This document shows, in pieces, positions 16,460 through 25,846 of a DNA stretch of 64,000 nucleotides. Source of the stretch: Halolactibacillus alkaliphilus. Lineage in GTDB: Bacteria > Bacillota > Bacilli > Bacillales > Amphibacillaceae. Numbering within the stretch: position 1 is the stretch's first letter; every line of letters starts with the position of its first letter. The DNA is taken from NCBI RefSeq assembly GCF_900115465.1, contig NZ_FOWN01000002.1:1-64000 (forward strand). The letters are read 5' to 3'. The notes below the pieces were generated by a model that ran no database searches, had not been told where the DNA came from, and saw nothing but the letters and a program-made list of their open reading frames with translations. A program made the position numbers and the translations under genes.

Positions 16460-17929
16460 CATTTACTTAATTTATTAGATGATTTTCCGTTTGTTTACGA
16501 ATTTATTAATAAACAAAACCCTAAAATAAATATGATTACAACAGACTCGCGCGGTGTCGTGCCTGGTGCGTTGTTTGTTTGTGTTAAAGGCTATACAGTC
16601 GATGGACATGACTTTGCGAAGGATGCTGTTAAAAAAGGCGCTGTCTGTTTATTAGTTGAACGCGAATTAAGTGAAGTAGACATTGCTCAAATAAAAGTAA
16701 AGGATGTCTTCCGTGCGTTAAGTTATTTAGCAAATAAAATGTATGATTACCCTACAAATGATTTGCATACGATTGGTATTACGGGTACTAATGGTAAAAC
16801 ATCAATCACATATATTCTCGAAGAAATATTCCGTAAAAACAAAGAAAAAACAGCGTTAATTGGAACCATTCAAATGAAAATTGGCGATCAGATCTTCCCT
16901 ATAAAAAATACGACGCCAGAACCATCGTATTTATTTAATAGCTTTCAAACGATGCGTAACGAAAAAGTTGACCACTGCATGATGGAAGTTTCGTCACACG
17001 CCTTAGTTGAAGGGCGGGTAAGAGGCATTGATTTTGATGTGGCGATCTTTACTAATCTTACGCAAGATCATTTAGATTACCATCCAACAATGACAGATTA
17101 TCGTCTAGCCAAAGAGCGGTTATTTCAACAACTAGGCAATCGTTATGACCCGAAACGTCCGAAGTATGCAATTATTAATCGTGATGATTCATATGCTGAA
17201 TTTTTTATTGATGCAACAAGTCAACCTGTTGTTACTTATGGCATGACGTCAACAAGTGATTTATATGCATCAGATATTCAGTTGTCAGCTACCTCAACAA
17301 CCTTTACTTTAAACGGTATGGTAGATGAAGTGACGATAAAATCTAAACTTATCGGGAAATTTAATGTTTACAATATGTTAGCAGCAACCGCAACAGCGCT
17401 TGTGTGTGGTGTGGAAATTGCCGTGATTAAAGCAGCATTAGAGGCAATTCCAGGAGTAAAAGGGCGGTTTCAGCCGGTTCAAACAGCTCGTCCCTATTCC
17501 GTTATTGTAGATTATGCTCACACACCGGACTCCTTAAAAAATGTCCTTGAAACGATTAAATCGTTTGTTCATGGTAAAATTTATTGCGTTGTAGGCTGTG
17601 GTGGAGATAGAGATAAAAGTAAACGGCCACTTATGGCCGGGGTAAGTGATACGTATAGTGATTTTACTATACTAACGTCTGATAACCCACGCAGTGAGGA
17701 GCCACTTGCTATTTTACGTGACATGGAAAAAGGGATGACGACTAAGCGTTATCTCATTGAAAGTGACCGTAAAAAAGCGATTGAACAAGCCATTGATTTA
17801 GCAACAGAGGAAGATGTTATTTTAATTGCTGGTAAAGGTCATGAAACCTATCAAATTATCGGCAATGAAACGCTACCATTTGATGATTATCAAGTAGCAA
17901 AAGATTATCTAGACAAAGGTGTGAAATAA
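16457..17929 (+). CDS. murE: UDP-MurNAc-L-Ala-D-Glu:meso-DAP ligase MurE
   Basis: 490 residues. MurE adds the third amino acid of the peptidoglycan stem peptide using ATP. Seen in the sequence: DSRGVVPGALFVCVKGYTVDG (N-terminal UDP-binding domain), GITGTNGKTSITYI (P-loop, about residue 108), TTPEP, EVSSHAL, the carbamylated-lysine region, and DNPRSEEP near residue 411. The DNPR motif is the known mark of meso-diaminopimelate specificity. ATG at 16457 aligns with the family start, but has no SD next to it (see 16406-16459). murF follows after 4 bases. Confidence 0.95.
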   Translation: MHLLNLLDDFPFVYEFINKQNPKINMITTDSRGVVPGALFVCVKGYTVDGHDFAKDAVKKGAVCLLVERELSEVDIAQIKVKDVFRALSYLANKMYDYPTNDLHTIGITGTNGKTSITYILEEIFRKNKEKTALIGTIQMKIGDQIFPIKNTTPEPSYLFNSFQTMRNEKVDHCMMEVSSHALVEGRVRGIDFDVAIFTNLTQDHLDYHPTMTDYRLAKERLFQQLGNRYDPKRPKYAIINRDDSYAEFFIDATSQPVVTYGMTSTSDLYASDIQLSATSTTFTLNGMVDEVTIKSKLIGKFNVYNMLAATATALVCGVEIAVIKAALEAIPGVKGRFQPVQTARPYSVIVDYAHTPDSLKNVLETIKSFVHGKIYCVVGCGGDRDKSKRPLMAGVSDTYSDFTILTSDNPRSEEPLAILRDMEKGMTTKRYLIESDRKKAIEQAIDLATEEDVILIAGKGHETYQIIGNETLPFDDYQVAKDYLDKGVK

Positions 17930-17933
17930 ACAA

Positions 17934-19265
17934 ATGATTAATCGAGCATTAATAGAACAGATTTCTAATCGAGTAGCAGGTGGCCCAGGCCACGATGTAT
18001 TCGGTGTGTCAACAGATAGTCGCAGCAATCTGAAGGGACAATTGTTTATTCCACTGATTGGCGAACGTTTTGACGGCCATGATTTTCTAGAGATGGCTAT
18101 TAAGAACGGTGCCACAAGCTGTCTGTGGCAAGATGATCATCCTTTACCTGATGTTGACTGTGGGACATGTACCTTTTACATCGTGACTGACACATTAACA
18201 GCGTTGCAGGATTTGGCAAAGCGCTACCTCCAAACGCTTGATGCAATGGTCATTGGCATAACGGGTTCCAATGGAAAAACATCAACAAAAGACCTTGTTG
18301 GTGCGGTAGTCAAGCAAAAAGGTCCTACACACATTACAAAGGGAAATTATAATAACCATATTGGTTTACCTTTAACTATTCTAAGCGCACAACCTGATAC
18401 AGCCTTTCTTGTGCTCGAAATGGGGATGAGCAATTTCCATGAAATAGAGTGCTTATCAAAAATAGCTGAGCCTGATATCGCCATTATTACTAATATTGGT
18501 GAATCCCACATAGAATTTCTAAAAACGCGTGAAGGCATTCGTGATGCCAAATTAGAAATTTTGGAGGGCCTTAAGGTGGGTGGTTGGTTTATATATGATG
18601 GTGATGAGCCGTTGTTAGTAAATGATTACCCTTATGAAGTAGCGACGGTTAGTTTGAAAAAATCCGGAACAGTAAATGTTGAAGTTGTAGAAATGGACTT
18701 AACGGCGACGACGTTTAAAGAGCGTGCTCATCCTCAGTTGTTTAAAGTGCCATTTGTCGGTAAACATCATGCGAAAAATGCGATGTATGCTGTTATAGTG
18801 GGACGTTTGCTCGGTCTTACGGATAGGGCCATAGCAAATGCCTTTACGTTAATTGAAAAAACAGGGATGCGATTTGAACAAGAAACATATCGAGAGCATT
18901 TGTTAATCAATGATGCTTATAATGCTTCGCCAACATCGATGATAGGGGCAATATCTATATTAAAGGATTTGTCAGATACACGTAAAAAAGTATTAGTACT
19001 GGGCGATATGTTTGAGCTAGGAGATGATAGTGTAGCATATCACCGTGAAGTTGGTGTGGCTATTGCGTCGCCTATTGATTACTTGATCACCGTAGGAAAA
19101 GATGCAAGATATATTAGTGAAGCAGCATTAGTGACTGCTACGCATGTTGAGACGAATACCGAGGCGGCACAGTTATTGAAATCATGGCAGGAGCCTAGCG
19201 TTATTTTATTTAAAGCCTCGCGCGGGATGCGTTTTGAAGAAATTATCATACAAATAAAACAATAA
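17934..19265 (+). CDS. murF: UDP-MurNAc-tripeptide:D-Ala-D-Ala ligase MurF
   Basis: 443 residues. MurF attaches D-alanyl-D-alanine to complete the UDP-MurNAc pentapeptide. [23 protein letters not shown] marks the N-terminal domain, [14 protein letters not shown] the ATP site (about residue 105), and [11 protein letters not shown] the C-terminal domain. AAAGGTGTG overlaps the end of murE and serves as its SD. This order, murE-murF-mraY, keeps murF in the cluster; in B. subtilis murF lies elsewhere. Confidence 0.94.
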   Translation: MINRALIEQISNRVAGGPGHDVFGVSTDSRSNLKGQLFIPLIGERFDGHDFLEMAIKNGATSCLWQDDHPLPDVDCGTCTFYIVTDTLTALQDLAKRYLQTLDAMVIGITGSNGKTSTKDLVGAVVKQKGPTHITKGNYNNHIGLPLTILSAQPDTAFLVLEMGMSNFHEIECLSKIAEPDIAIITNIGESHIEFLKTREGIRDAKLEILEGLKVGGWFIYDGDEPLLVNDYPYEVATVSLKKSGTVNVEVVEMDLTATTFKERAHPQLFKVPFVGKHHAKNAMYAVIVGRLLGLTDRAIANAFTLIEKTGMRFEQETYREHLLINDAYNASPTSMIGAISILKDLSDTRKKVLVLGDMFELGDDSVAYHREVGVAIASPIDYLITVGKDARYISEAALVTATHVETNTEAAQLLKSWQEPSVILFKASRGMRFEEIIIQIKQ

Positions 19266-19323
19266 TCTAAGACAGTGGACTTCTTATACATTTGAAGATC
19301 ATGTTTCATTATGGAGGATCAAT

Positions 19324-20307
19324 ATGGATTTACTGTATATTATCGCAAGTATTCTTGTTAGTTTTTTAATTGTCGTTGTGAGCGCACCGATGATTATTCC
19401 TTTTTTAAGACGATTAAAGTTTGGCCAAAGTATTCGAGAAGAAGGGCCGAAGTCTCATCAAAAGAAAACTGGGACACCAACAATGGGCGGAGTTATGATC
19501 ATTGTCAGTGTCGTACTTGGTAGCGTCATTTTGCATTACCTTGTATTAGGTCAGTTCTTTTCACACACATTACTGCTCTTGTTAACTGTTTTTGTTGGCT
19601 TTGGCTTGTTGGGCTTTATTGACGATTTTATTAAAGTTGTACTTAAACGAAATCTAGGTTTAACATCAAAACAAAAACTCATTGGACAATTATTTGTTAG
19701 TGTTCTGTTTTATTTTATGTTATTGCGAGGGGAAGTGGATACGCGTTTAATTATCCCCGGCACAGAACTGTTTTTAGATGTTAGTTTTCTTTATCCACTA
19801 TTTATTGTTATTTTGCTCGTTGGTGCATCCAATGCAGTGAATTTAACCGATGGGCTTGACGGCCTTGTCGGTGGCTTAGGTACGGTTAGTTTTCTTACCT
19901 TTGGTATTATTGCTGTGACTATGTCCGGATACCCAGTTGAAAGTATTGTGAGCTTTAGTGTGGTTGGTGGATTATTAGGCTTTCTTATATTTAATGCACA
20001 CCCAGCCAAAGTTTTTATGGGTGATACTGGTTCGTTAGCGCTTGGTGGTTTGCTCGGTGCTCTTGCCATCGTGTTAAAGTTAGAAATTCTACTCGTATTA
20101 ATTGGTTTTGTATTTGTCGCAGAAACACTTTCTGTTATGATTCAAGTGATTTCCTTTAAAACACGTGGTAAGCGCGTGTTTTTAATGAGCCCTATTCATC
20201 ACCACTTTGAGTTAAAGGGTTGGTCTGAATGGCGTGTCGTTGTATCTTTTTGGTTCATTGGTATTGTGGCAAGTCTGTTAGCGATTCTTATTCAGGTGGT
20301 GTTGTAA
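19324..20307 (+). CDS. mraY: Phospho-MurNAc-pentapeptide transferase MraY
   Basis: 327 residues with about ten membrane segments. MraY makes lipid I by moving phospho-MurNAc-pentapeptide onto undecaprenyl phosphate. The motifs [24 protein letters not shown] (aspartates binding magnesium), [12 protein letters not shown] and [12 protein letters not shown] are all present. ATGGAGG lies just before the start. The stop is followed directly by the murD ATG. Confidence 0.96.
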   Translation: MDLLYIIASILVSFLIVVVSAPMIIPFLRRLKFGQSIREEGPKSHQKKTGTPTMGGVMIIVSVVLGSVILHYLVLGQFFSHTLLLLLTVFVGFGLLGFIDDFIKVVLKRNLGLTSKQKLIGQLFVSVLFYFMLLRGEVDTRLIIPGTELFLDVSFLYPLFIVILLVGASNAVNLTDGLDGLVGGLGTVSFLTFGIIAVTMSGYPVESIVSFSVVGGLLGFLIFNAHPAKVFMGDTGSLALGGLLGALAIVLKLEILLVLIGFVFVAETLSVMIQVISFKTRGKRVFLMSPIHHHFELKGWSEWRVVVSFWFIGIVASLLAILIQVVL

Positions 20308-21657
20308 ATGGTTAATCATATTGAAGGTTTTCCGTATCAACGTATTTTAGTATTAGGCTTAGCTAAAACAGGTACAGCTGTCAGTCAAGTGCTAAAAAAA
20401 GAAGGGTTTAAGGTTTTGGTCAGCGATTTGAGCGCAAAAGAGACTGATGAGAATGTTAAGGTATTAAAAGATCTCGGAGTGACTGTACATTTAGGTGAAC
20501 CTTCTTTGCAATTACTTGAGGATGTGGATGTAATTATAAAAAATCCTGGTATCCCTTACACAAATACATTACTTGTAGAAGCAGAAAAAAAACACCTACC
20601 AATATTGACGGAGATTGAGTTACTTGCATACATGATTGATGTTCCAATCATAGCTATTACGGGTTCCAACGGAAAAACAACGACAACAACGTTAACTGAA
20701 AAAATGTTGGCGAAAAGCAATAAAAATGTTGTTGCCGCAGGTAATATAGGGAAAGTTGCTACTGACATCGCGTATGAGTTAACGCAGGATCAAACACTTG
20801 TATTAGAACTGTCATCTTTTCAGTTAATGGGCGTTAATAATTTTAGACCAACCGTTAGTGTGTTACTTAACTTATTTGAAGCACATCTTGATTATCACGG
20901 TGATTTTTCGGCTTATCAAGAAGCAAAAGCACGGATATTTAGGGCGCAACAATCGACAGACTATTTAGTATATAATGCTGATAATGAAGCCGTATCACAT
21001 GCAGTAAAATCAGCTCAAGCAACAAAAATCCCTTTCTCAAGTAAACGGCTATTGAAAAACGGAGGCTACATTAAAAATCAAGCATTATATTTTAAAGATA
21101 CGAAGATCATCGATATTAAAGATATTAAGCTCGTCGGTGACCATAATTTAGAAAATATACTGGCGAGTAGTATCAGTGCTTTATTGACAGGAGCAACCAT
21201 TGAAGGCATTAGGGCTGTCTTAACTACTTTCACAGGTGTAAAGCATCGCTTGCAATTCGTTGATGAAAAAAACGGTGTAAAATATTATAATGATTCTAAA
21301 GCGACAAATACTCTCGCAACAATAACAGCTCTTGAAGCTTTCCGTTCACCAATAAGATTGATAGCTGGGGGATTGGATCGGGGAAATGGTTTTGATGACT
21401 TGATCCCGCATTTGAAAAATGTGTCAGGTATCTATTTGTACGGTGAAACAAAAGATAAATTAAAAGAGACAGCTACAAAAGTACCTGTCCCGCACATAGT
21501 GACAGGTGAGTCTTTAGCTGAAGTGACCTTAGAAGCTGCAAAAGATGCACAACCTGGAGAAATTGTTCTTTTATCACCAGCATGTGCAAGTTGGGATCAA
21601 TTTAGTAACTTCGAAATTCGCGGGGATATATTTATAGAAGCAGTGCATACACTCTAA
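20308..21657 (+). CDS. murD: UDP-MurNAc-L-alanine:D-glutamate ligase MurD
   Basis: 449 residues, the normal length. MurD adds D-glutamate to UDP-MurNAc-L-Ala. LVLGLAKTGTAVSQVL is the N-terminal nucleotide fold, [13 protein letters not shown] the P-loop (about residue 115), LELSSFQL and HLDYHGD the central domain, and YNDSKATN and LSPACASWDQF the C-terminal domain. ATG begins right after the mraY stop. Its last codons and stop lie in the 5' arm of a terminator hairpin. Confidence 0.95.
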   Translation: MVNHIEGFPYQRILVLGLAKTGTAVSQVLKKEGFKVLVSDLSAKETDENVKVLKDLGVTVHLGEPSLQLLEDVDVIIKNPGIPYTNTLLVEAEKKHLPILTEIELLAYMIDVPIIAITGSNGKTTTTTLTEKMLAKSNKNVVAAGNIGKVATDIAYELTQDQTLVLELSSFQLMGVNNFRPTVSVLLNLFEAHLDYHGDFSAYQEAKARIFRAQQSTDYLVYNADNEAVSHAVKSAQATKIPFSSKRLLKNGGYIKNQALYFKDTKIIDIKDIKLVGDHNLENILASSISALLTGATIEGIRAVLTTFTGVKHRLQFVDEKNGVKYYNDSKATNTLATITALEAFRSPIRLIAGGLDRGNGFDDLIPHLKNVSGIYLYGETKDKLKETATKVPVPHIVTGESLAEVTLEAAKDAQPGEIVLLSPACASWDQFSNFEIRGDIFIEAVHTL

Positions 21658-21687
21658 CAAGAGCTTATTGTTAGGGTGTGTTTTTTT
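21649..21687 (+). terminator. Intrinsic terminator across the murD-spoVE junction
   Basis: ACACTCTAACAA (21649-21660) pairs with TTGTTAGGGTGT (21668-21679), one G-T pair, around a 7-base loop, followed by G and seven T. The 5' arm holds the murD stop codon; the 3' arm holds the only SD-like sequence for spoVE (TTAGGGTG); the T-run ends at the base before the spoVE ATG. Confidence 0.8.
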
Positions 21688-22779
21688 ATGCTAAAAAAAT
21701 ATTCAAATACCTCACTGTTTTGGCCTGTATTTTTCTTGTCTATTATCGGTTTAATCATGGTTTATAGTGCCTCGGAAGTTATTGCTTTAGATCGATATGA
21801 TGATGCTTATTTCTTTGCGAAAAGACAAGCAGTTTTTTTACTCCTCGGTTTTATGGGGATGTTTATTGTAGAAAATATCCCGTACACTTGGTATAAAAGA
21901 TGGGCAAGATTACTCTTTTTAGGTTCGCTATTTCTACTGATTATTGTTTTAGTACCTGGTGTTGGTTTAGTAAGGGGAGGTGCAAGAAGTTGGATTGGGT
22001 TAAGTACTATCAATATTCAACCAGCGGAGATTATTAAAGTATCGCTGATCATATACCTTTGTGAGGTAAATGAGCGACTCAAATATCCAGTGAGTCATTT
22101 TTCACGTGGTATGATGCCACGATTGGTGGTTATTTTATGTTGTTTTTTTCTCGTTATGCTTCAACCTGACCTTGGATCAGGATTAATTATTGTGTTAGGT
22201 GGATTGGCGGTTGTTTACTTTCAAGGGGCGCAAATGAAACATTTTTACGGCTTATTTCTAATAGGTGTTATTGGTCTTACTGGCTTAATTCTGGCAGCCC
22301 CCTACCGAATCAGACGTTTGACCGCCTTTTTAGATCCGTGGCAAGACCCTTTAGGCAGTGGTTTTCAATCAATTCAATCATTATTAGCGATAGGGCCTGG
22401 CGGCCTACTAGGGAGTGGGTTATTTAACGGAAAACAAAAACATTTTTATTTACCTGAACCGCACAATGATTTCATCTTTGCTATAGTTGCAGAAGAACTT
22501 GGCTTCTTTGGGGCCTTAATGGTTATTCTATGCTTTATAGTCTTTTTTTCTAGAGGGTTACGCATGAGTTTATTACTAACAGATACGTTTGCGCGCACAC
22601 TATGTTTAGCTTTAATGATGATGATGATAAGTCAAGCTTGGATTAATTTAGCGGTTGTTACAGGACTTTTACCAGTAACAGGTCTCACCTTGCCGTTCTT
22701 GAGTTATGGGGGTTCATCATTAGTGATTAATTACATGGCGGTAGGTATCTTGTTAAATATTGAAAAACATACCGTTTGA
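21688..22779 (+). CDS. spoVE: SpoVE, SEDS-family peptidoglycan glycosyltransferase
   Basis: 363 residues with about ten membrane segments, of the FtsW/RodA/SpoVE family. VMLQPDLGSGLII, PYRIRRLTAFLDPW (with the catalytic aspartate of SEDS proteins) and TGLTLPFLSYGGSSL are clear. The place in the cluster and partner gene spoVD favour SpoVE, which polymerises cortex peptidoglycan, over FtsW. ATG at 21688 begins exactly after a terminator T-run; a GTG at 21676 would have no SD. murG and murB, which follow here in B. subtilis, are missing; divIB is next after 132 bases and a promoter. Confidence 0.9.
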   Translation: MLKKYSNTSLFWPVFFLSIIGLIMVYSASEVIALDRYDDAYFFAKRQAVFLLLGFMGMFIVENIPYTWYKRWARLLFLGSLFLLIIVLVPGVGLVRGGARSWIGLSTINIQPAEIIKVSLIIYLCEVNERLKYPVSHFSRGMMPRLVVILCCFFLVMLQPDLGSGLIIVLGGLAVVYFQGAQMKHFYGLFLIGVIGLTGLILAAPYRIRRLTAFLDPWQDPLGSGFQSIQSLLAIGPGGLLGSGLFNGKQKHFYLPEPHNDFIFAIVAEELGFFGALMVILCFIVFFSRGLRMSLLLTDTFARTLCLALMMMMISQAWINLAVVTGLLPVTGLTLPFLSYGGSSLVINYMAVGILLNIEKHTV

Positions 22780-22859
22780 TTTTCCTGGTTATTTCTTTTA
22801 ATAGAAGTAAAAACCATTCAATAGTCATATGAAAATTCCCCTCATAAGCAGTGGAAATA

Positions 22860-22868
22860 TGCTATAAT
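22860..22868 (+). promoter_or_regulatory. Extended -10 promoter before divIB
   Basis: TGCTATAAT, i.e. TG-N plus a perfect TATAAT at 22863-22868, with only a poor -35. It would start transcription about 37 bases before divIB. It fits the break in the cluster after spoVE, where murG and murB are absent. Confidence 0.6.
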
Positions 22869-22911
22869 TTAGGTTGAAGCGTGCGGATTAATTTATAGAT
22901 AGAAGGCGTTA

Positions 22912-23751
22912 ATGATGACAGATGAAAAAAAAGTTGTATCAATAGAAGAACGGATACCGAGATTAAGAGAAGCGCGCCGGAAGAAAGCGAATCGGCGCTT
23001 TATTTTTTACCTTTCCTTTTTGCTCTTTTTAATTGCGATTGTCGTATACCTTCAGTCTCCTTTAAGCTATATCCGACAGATTATGGTTGAAGGTAATGAA
23101 TTTGTCCCTGAAGAGAAAATTGTTGAAGCAAGTCAATTATCGACTACAACTAGTATATGGGCATTTAGAGTAGAAAATATAGAAGCGGCTATTGAAAAAA
23201 TACCCGAAATTCAATCAGTCAAAGTCGTACGTCAGTTGCCGCACGATTTGGAAATAAGTGTGATTGAACATAAAAAGATTGCGTATGTAGATAGGGGTGA
23301 GTCTTTATCACCGTTATTGGAAAGTGGAGCTACACTAAAAAAGGTGAGTAAAAGTAAATACCAAGGTGATGCACCGATTTTAATTGATTTTTCCGCAGAT
23401 GAAGTACTAGCCTTATTAGTAGATGAATTACAGGCATTACCTACCTATTTGTTAAGTCATATTTCTGAGATATATTATGCTCCAACAGAATCAAATCCAT
23501 ATCAAGTACACTTAAATATGATAGATGGTTTTGAATTGTTAACGTCAATTCGAGGCTTTAATGAACATTTACGTGTTTATCCATCAATAGTAAGTCAATT
23601 AAATCAAGGAGAACCTGGTTTAATAGAGATTGATCACGCGGGTGCGGTATTTAATAAATTTTCAAATCAAGAAGATTCCCTAGATCCTGATTTAGAAGTC
23701 TATGCTGAAGGTGAGGAGAATCAACTTAACGTAGAAGAGGATGAACAGTAA
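22912..23751 (+). CDS. divIB: Cell division protein DivIB (FtsQ)
   Basis: 279 residues: basic N-terminal tail, one membrane segment (about 32-49), a POTRA domain beginning YIRQIMVEGNEFVPEEKIVEA, a beta domain, and an acidic unstructured tail. DivIB stabilises FtsL-DivIC and helps localise PBP2B at the septum. ATG at 22912 (followed by a second ATG) has AGAAGGCG upstream. It overlaps or abuts the next gene, depending on that start. Confidence 0.92.
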   Translation: MMTDEKKVVSIEERIPRLREARRKKANRRFIFYLSFLLFLIAIVVYLQSPLSYIRQIMVEGNEFVPEEKIVEASQLSTTTSIWAFRVENIEAAIEKIPEIQSVKVVRQLPHDLEISVIEHKKIAYVDRGESLSPLLESGATLKKVSKSKYQGDAPILIDFSADEVLALLVDELQALPTYLLSHISEIYYAPTESNPYQVHLNMIDGFELLTSIRGFNEHLRVYPSIVSQLNQGEPGLIEIDHAGAVFNKFSNQEDSLDPDLEVYAEGEENQLNVEEDEQ

Positions 23752-23752
23752 T

Positions 23753-24433
23753 ATGCATGTGAAGGGAAAACACGTGATTTTATCACTTGTGTTGTTTGTA
23801 TTTGGGTATTTGATTGCTGTTAGCTATGAACAAGCCCAATACTTATTAGAGGAGAATGAAATAGCTGAAGACTGGGATCGAGCATTTCATTACCGTCAAC
23901 AGCTGATTGACTTTGAAGAAAGAAATAATGAATTAGAGCGTGAAATAAATAGTTTACGACTTGATTTGCTAGAAACTGAAGCACAGTTAAGTGAAGAACA
24001 GGCGACGTTAATGTCAGCTGTAGAATTAAAGCGTAAACTTCAAGCCTATGTCGGAGAATTAGCTATTAATGGTCCAGGTGTTTTTGTTACCTTAAAAGAC
24101 CAAGAATATGTACCGAGTGATGCCAATGTGAATGATTATATCGTTCACGATCGGCACGTACAACTAGTTATTAACGAATTACTTAGTGCAGGTGCAGAAG
24201 CGATTCAAGTAAATGGTCAACGGATATTCCAAGATAGTCATGTCTACTGCGTAGGCCCGGTAATTACGGTAGATGGTACAAGTTATCCAGCGCCTTTTAC
24301 AATCGAAGTGATAGGTGATAGTGATGTCTTACTTGCTGCACTTACTTTAGAGCAAGGGGTTATTGATCAATTAGTAAATGAAAGAATAGAAGTCGAGTAC
24401 GGCACAAAACAAATCGAGATGGAACCTAAGTAA
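23753..24433 (+). CDS. DUF881 family membrane protein (YlxW/YlxX type), first copy
   Basis: About 226 residues: one N-terminal membrane segment (about 5-23), a coiled coil (residues about 40-100), then the DUF881 domain with LAINGPGVFVTLKD and INELLSAGAEAIQVNGQRI. Function is unknown; the family sits between divIB and ftsA in many spore formers. ATG at 23741 touches its would-be SD (GAAGAGG), so ATG at 23753 is preferred though the spacing of 12 is long. It resembles the following gene in layout and is probably an old duplicate. Confidence 0.8.
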   Translation: MHVKGKHVILSLVLFVFGYLIAVSYEQAQYLLEENEIAEDWDRAFHYRQQLIDFEERNNELEREINSLRLDLLETEAQLSEEQATLMSAVELKRKLQAYVGELAINGPGVFVTLKDQEYVPSDANVNDYIVHDRHVQLVINELLSAGAEAIQVNGQRIFQDSHVYCVGPVITVDGTSYPAPFTIEVIGDSDVLLAALTLEQGVIDQLVNERIEVEYGTKQIEMEPK

Positions 24434-24445
24434 GGATGAAAAGAC

Positions 24446-25162
24446 ATGAAGAGACAAACAGTACTATTTGCGCTAGCGTCATTATTGATTGGTGTAATGA
24501 TTAGCTTGCACTTCTCAATTGAACAAGATACACCGGAAAGGGATACGCGAGATTTATGGGAAATTAGAACCGCACTTCTAGAAGAGCAAGAGCGTCAACA
24601 AACGCTGCAAGAGGAGTTAAATCGCTTAAAATCAATTGAAGCGGACTATCAAGGAAACCATATTTTCAATCAAATTCATACGTTGCGTGACCAGATTAGT
24701 CAATTACAAGACCAAGCAGGCCTTACAGAGCTTTCAGATGAAGGCATTGAATTAACCTTAACGGCAAATTTTACAGAAGCAGATCAAGATGAGGGATTTC
24801 CTCAGTTAACAGCAGAACTATTGAACCGCTTAATCAATGAATTAAACGTTTATGGTGCGAAGCATCTAGCGGTTGGAAACGAACGCATTGTCCAGCACAC
24901 GGCTATACGGGATGTAACCGGTCAAGTGTATGTGAATCGACGCCCCATATCAGATTTACCCGTCACCATAAGCATTTTAACTGATAATCCAGACAGATTA
25001 AAAAACTATATGGAAGTAGGGCAGTCAGTGAGAGATTTACAATTGCATAATATTAAGCTGGAAATGGATGTGAGAGACAACATCACACTTGTTCCCTATA
25101 CTGATAACATTGTCGTAGATTATGCAAAAATATCAGACTATAATGAAGAAGGTGAATCGTGA
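24446..25162 (+). CDS. DUF881 family membrane protein, second copy
   Basis: 238 residues: N-terminal membrane segment (about 4-21), a glutamine- and glutamate-rich coiled coil (about 35-100), and a DUF881 domain with ELLNRLINELNVYGAKHLAVGNERI. Function unknown. TAAGGATG lies before the ATG at 24446. Its TGA overlaps the ATG of sbp. The two copies together match ylxW and ylxX of B. subtilis, but I cannot say which is which from the sequence alone. Confidence 0.82.
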   Translation: MKRQTVLFALASLLIGVMISLHFSIEQDTPERDTRDLWEIRTALLEEQERQQTLQEELNRLKSIEADYQGNHIFNQIHTLRDQISQLQDQAGLTELSDEGIELTLTANFTEADQDEGFPQLTAELLNRLINELNVYGAKHLAVGNERIVQHTAIRDVTGQVYVNRRPISDLPVTISILTDNPDRLKNYMEVGQSVRDLQLHNIKLEMDVRDNITLVPYTDNIVVDYAKISDYNEEGES

Positions 25163-25530
25163 TGTGGTTATCACTGTTATTTTTAGCCATTGGAATTGGC
25201 TTGGGTTTATTATCAAACTTTTCTATACCCGCAATATATTCGAATTATATATCGATTGCTATTTTGGCGGCATTTGATACGTTGTTAGGTGGTATACGTG
25301 CGCATTTTGAGCATGTGTTTAATCAACACATTTTTGTGACAGGCTTTTTCTTTAATATTACCCTTGCTATCTTCTTAACGTTTATTGGTGAACAATTAGG
25401 GGTAGACCTGTATCTAGCAGCTGTGTTTGCTTTTGGTTGGCGTTTGTTTCAAAATATCGCCATTATTAGACGACGTTTATTTGATCGTTGGGAACAGCGT
25501 AAGCTTGCTAAAACAAATAAGCCGGTTTAA
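25162..25530 (+). CDS. sbp: Small basic protein Sbp (DUF1290)
   Basis: 122 residues, strongly hydrophobic, with three or four membrane segments and a basic C-terminal tail. The motifs YSNYISIAILAAFDTLLGGIRA and FFFNITLAIFLTF match the Sbp family; function unknown. ATG at 25162, overlapping the upstream stop, is chosen because homologues begin MWL; GTG at 25159 is possible and GAAGGTGA could serve both. In B. subtilis sbp also precedes ftsA. Confidence 0.88.
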   Translation: MWLSLLFLAIGIGLGLLSNFSIPAIYSNYISIAILAAFDTLLGGIRAHFEHVFNQHIFVTGFFFNITLAIFLTFIGEQLGVDLYLAAVFAFGWRLFQNIAIIRRRLFDRWEQRKLAKTNKPV

Positions 25531-25846
25531 AACCTTGATTCACAAGCGACTCATTTAACCACGATTTGAGAAAAATGTTGAATTTATAGTGAAAACGTTA
25601 GAAGTTTCATGGTAAAATCATTAAAAAGATGATAATTTTTAATAGACTATTAAATGTCTGTCAATTAAATGATATACTTACGATAGTGCATAACTTTTTA
25701 ACAGAAAATAGCGAGTGCGACAAATGCGATGACTGTAAAAATGTGTACCAATGGCAAGAGAAAATATAATGTAAACATATTGAGATGAAAGTATGAATGA
25801 AAAAAGTTGGTAAAGTGAGTTGCATCACTTTTAGGAGGTGCCGGTA
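25531..25846 (+). promoter_or_regulatory. ftsA upstream region with two candidate promoters
   Basis: Two extended -10 promoters are visible. The first is GTGAAA (25589-25594), 18 bases, then TAAAAT (25613-25618) with TGG before it. The second is TTAAAT (25650-25655), 17 bases, then TATACT (25673-25678) with TGA before it. B. subtilis ftsAZ also uses several promoters, one for sigma-H; I could not see a sigma-H site here. A third TATAAT at 25765-25770 lacks a -35. An A/T-only inverted repeat (25619-25642) is too weak to call a terminator. Confidence 0.5.
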
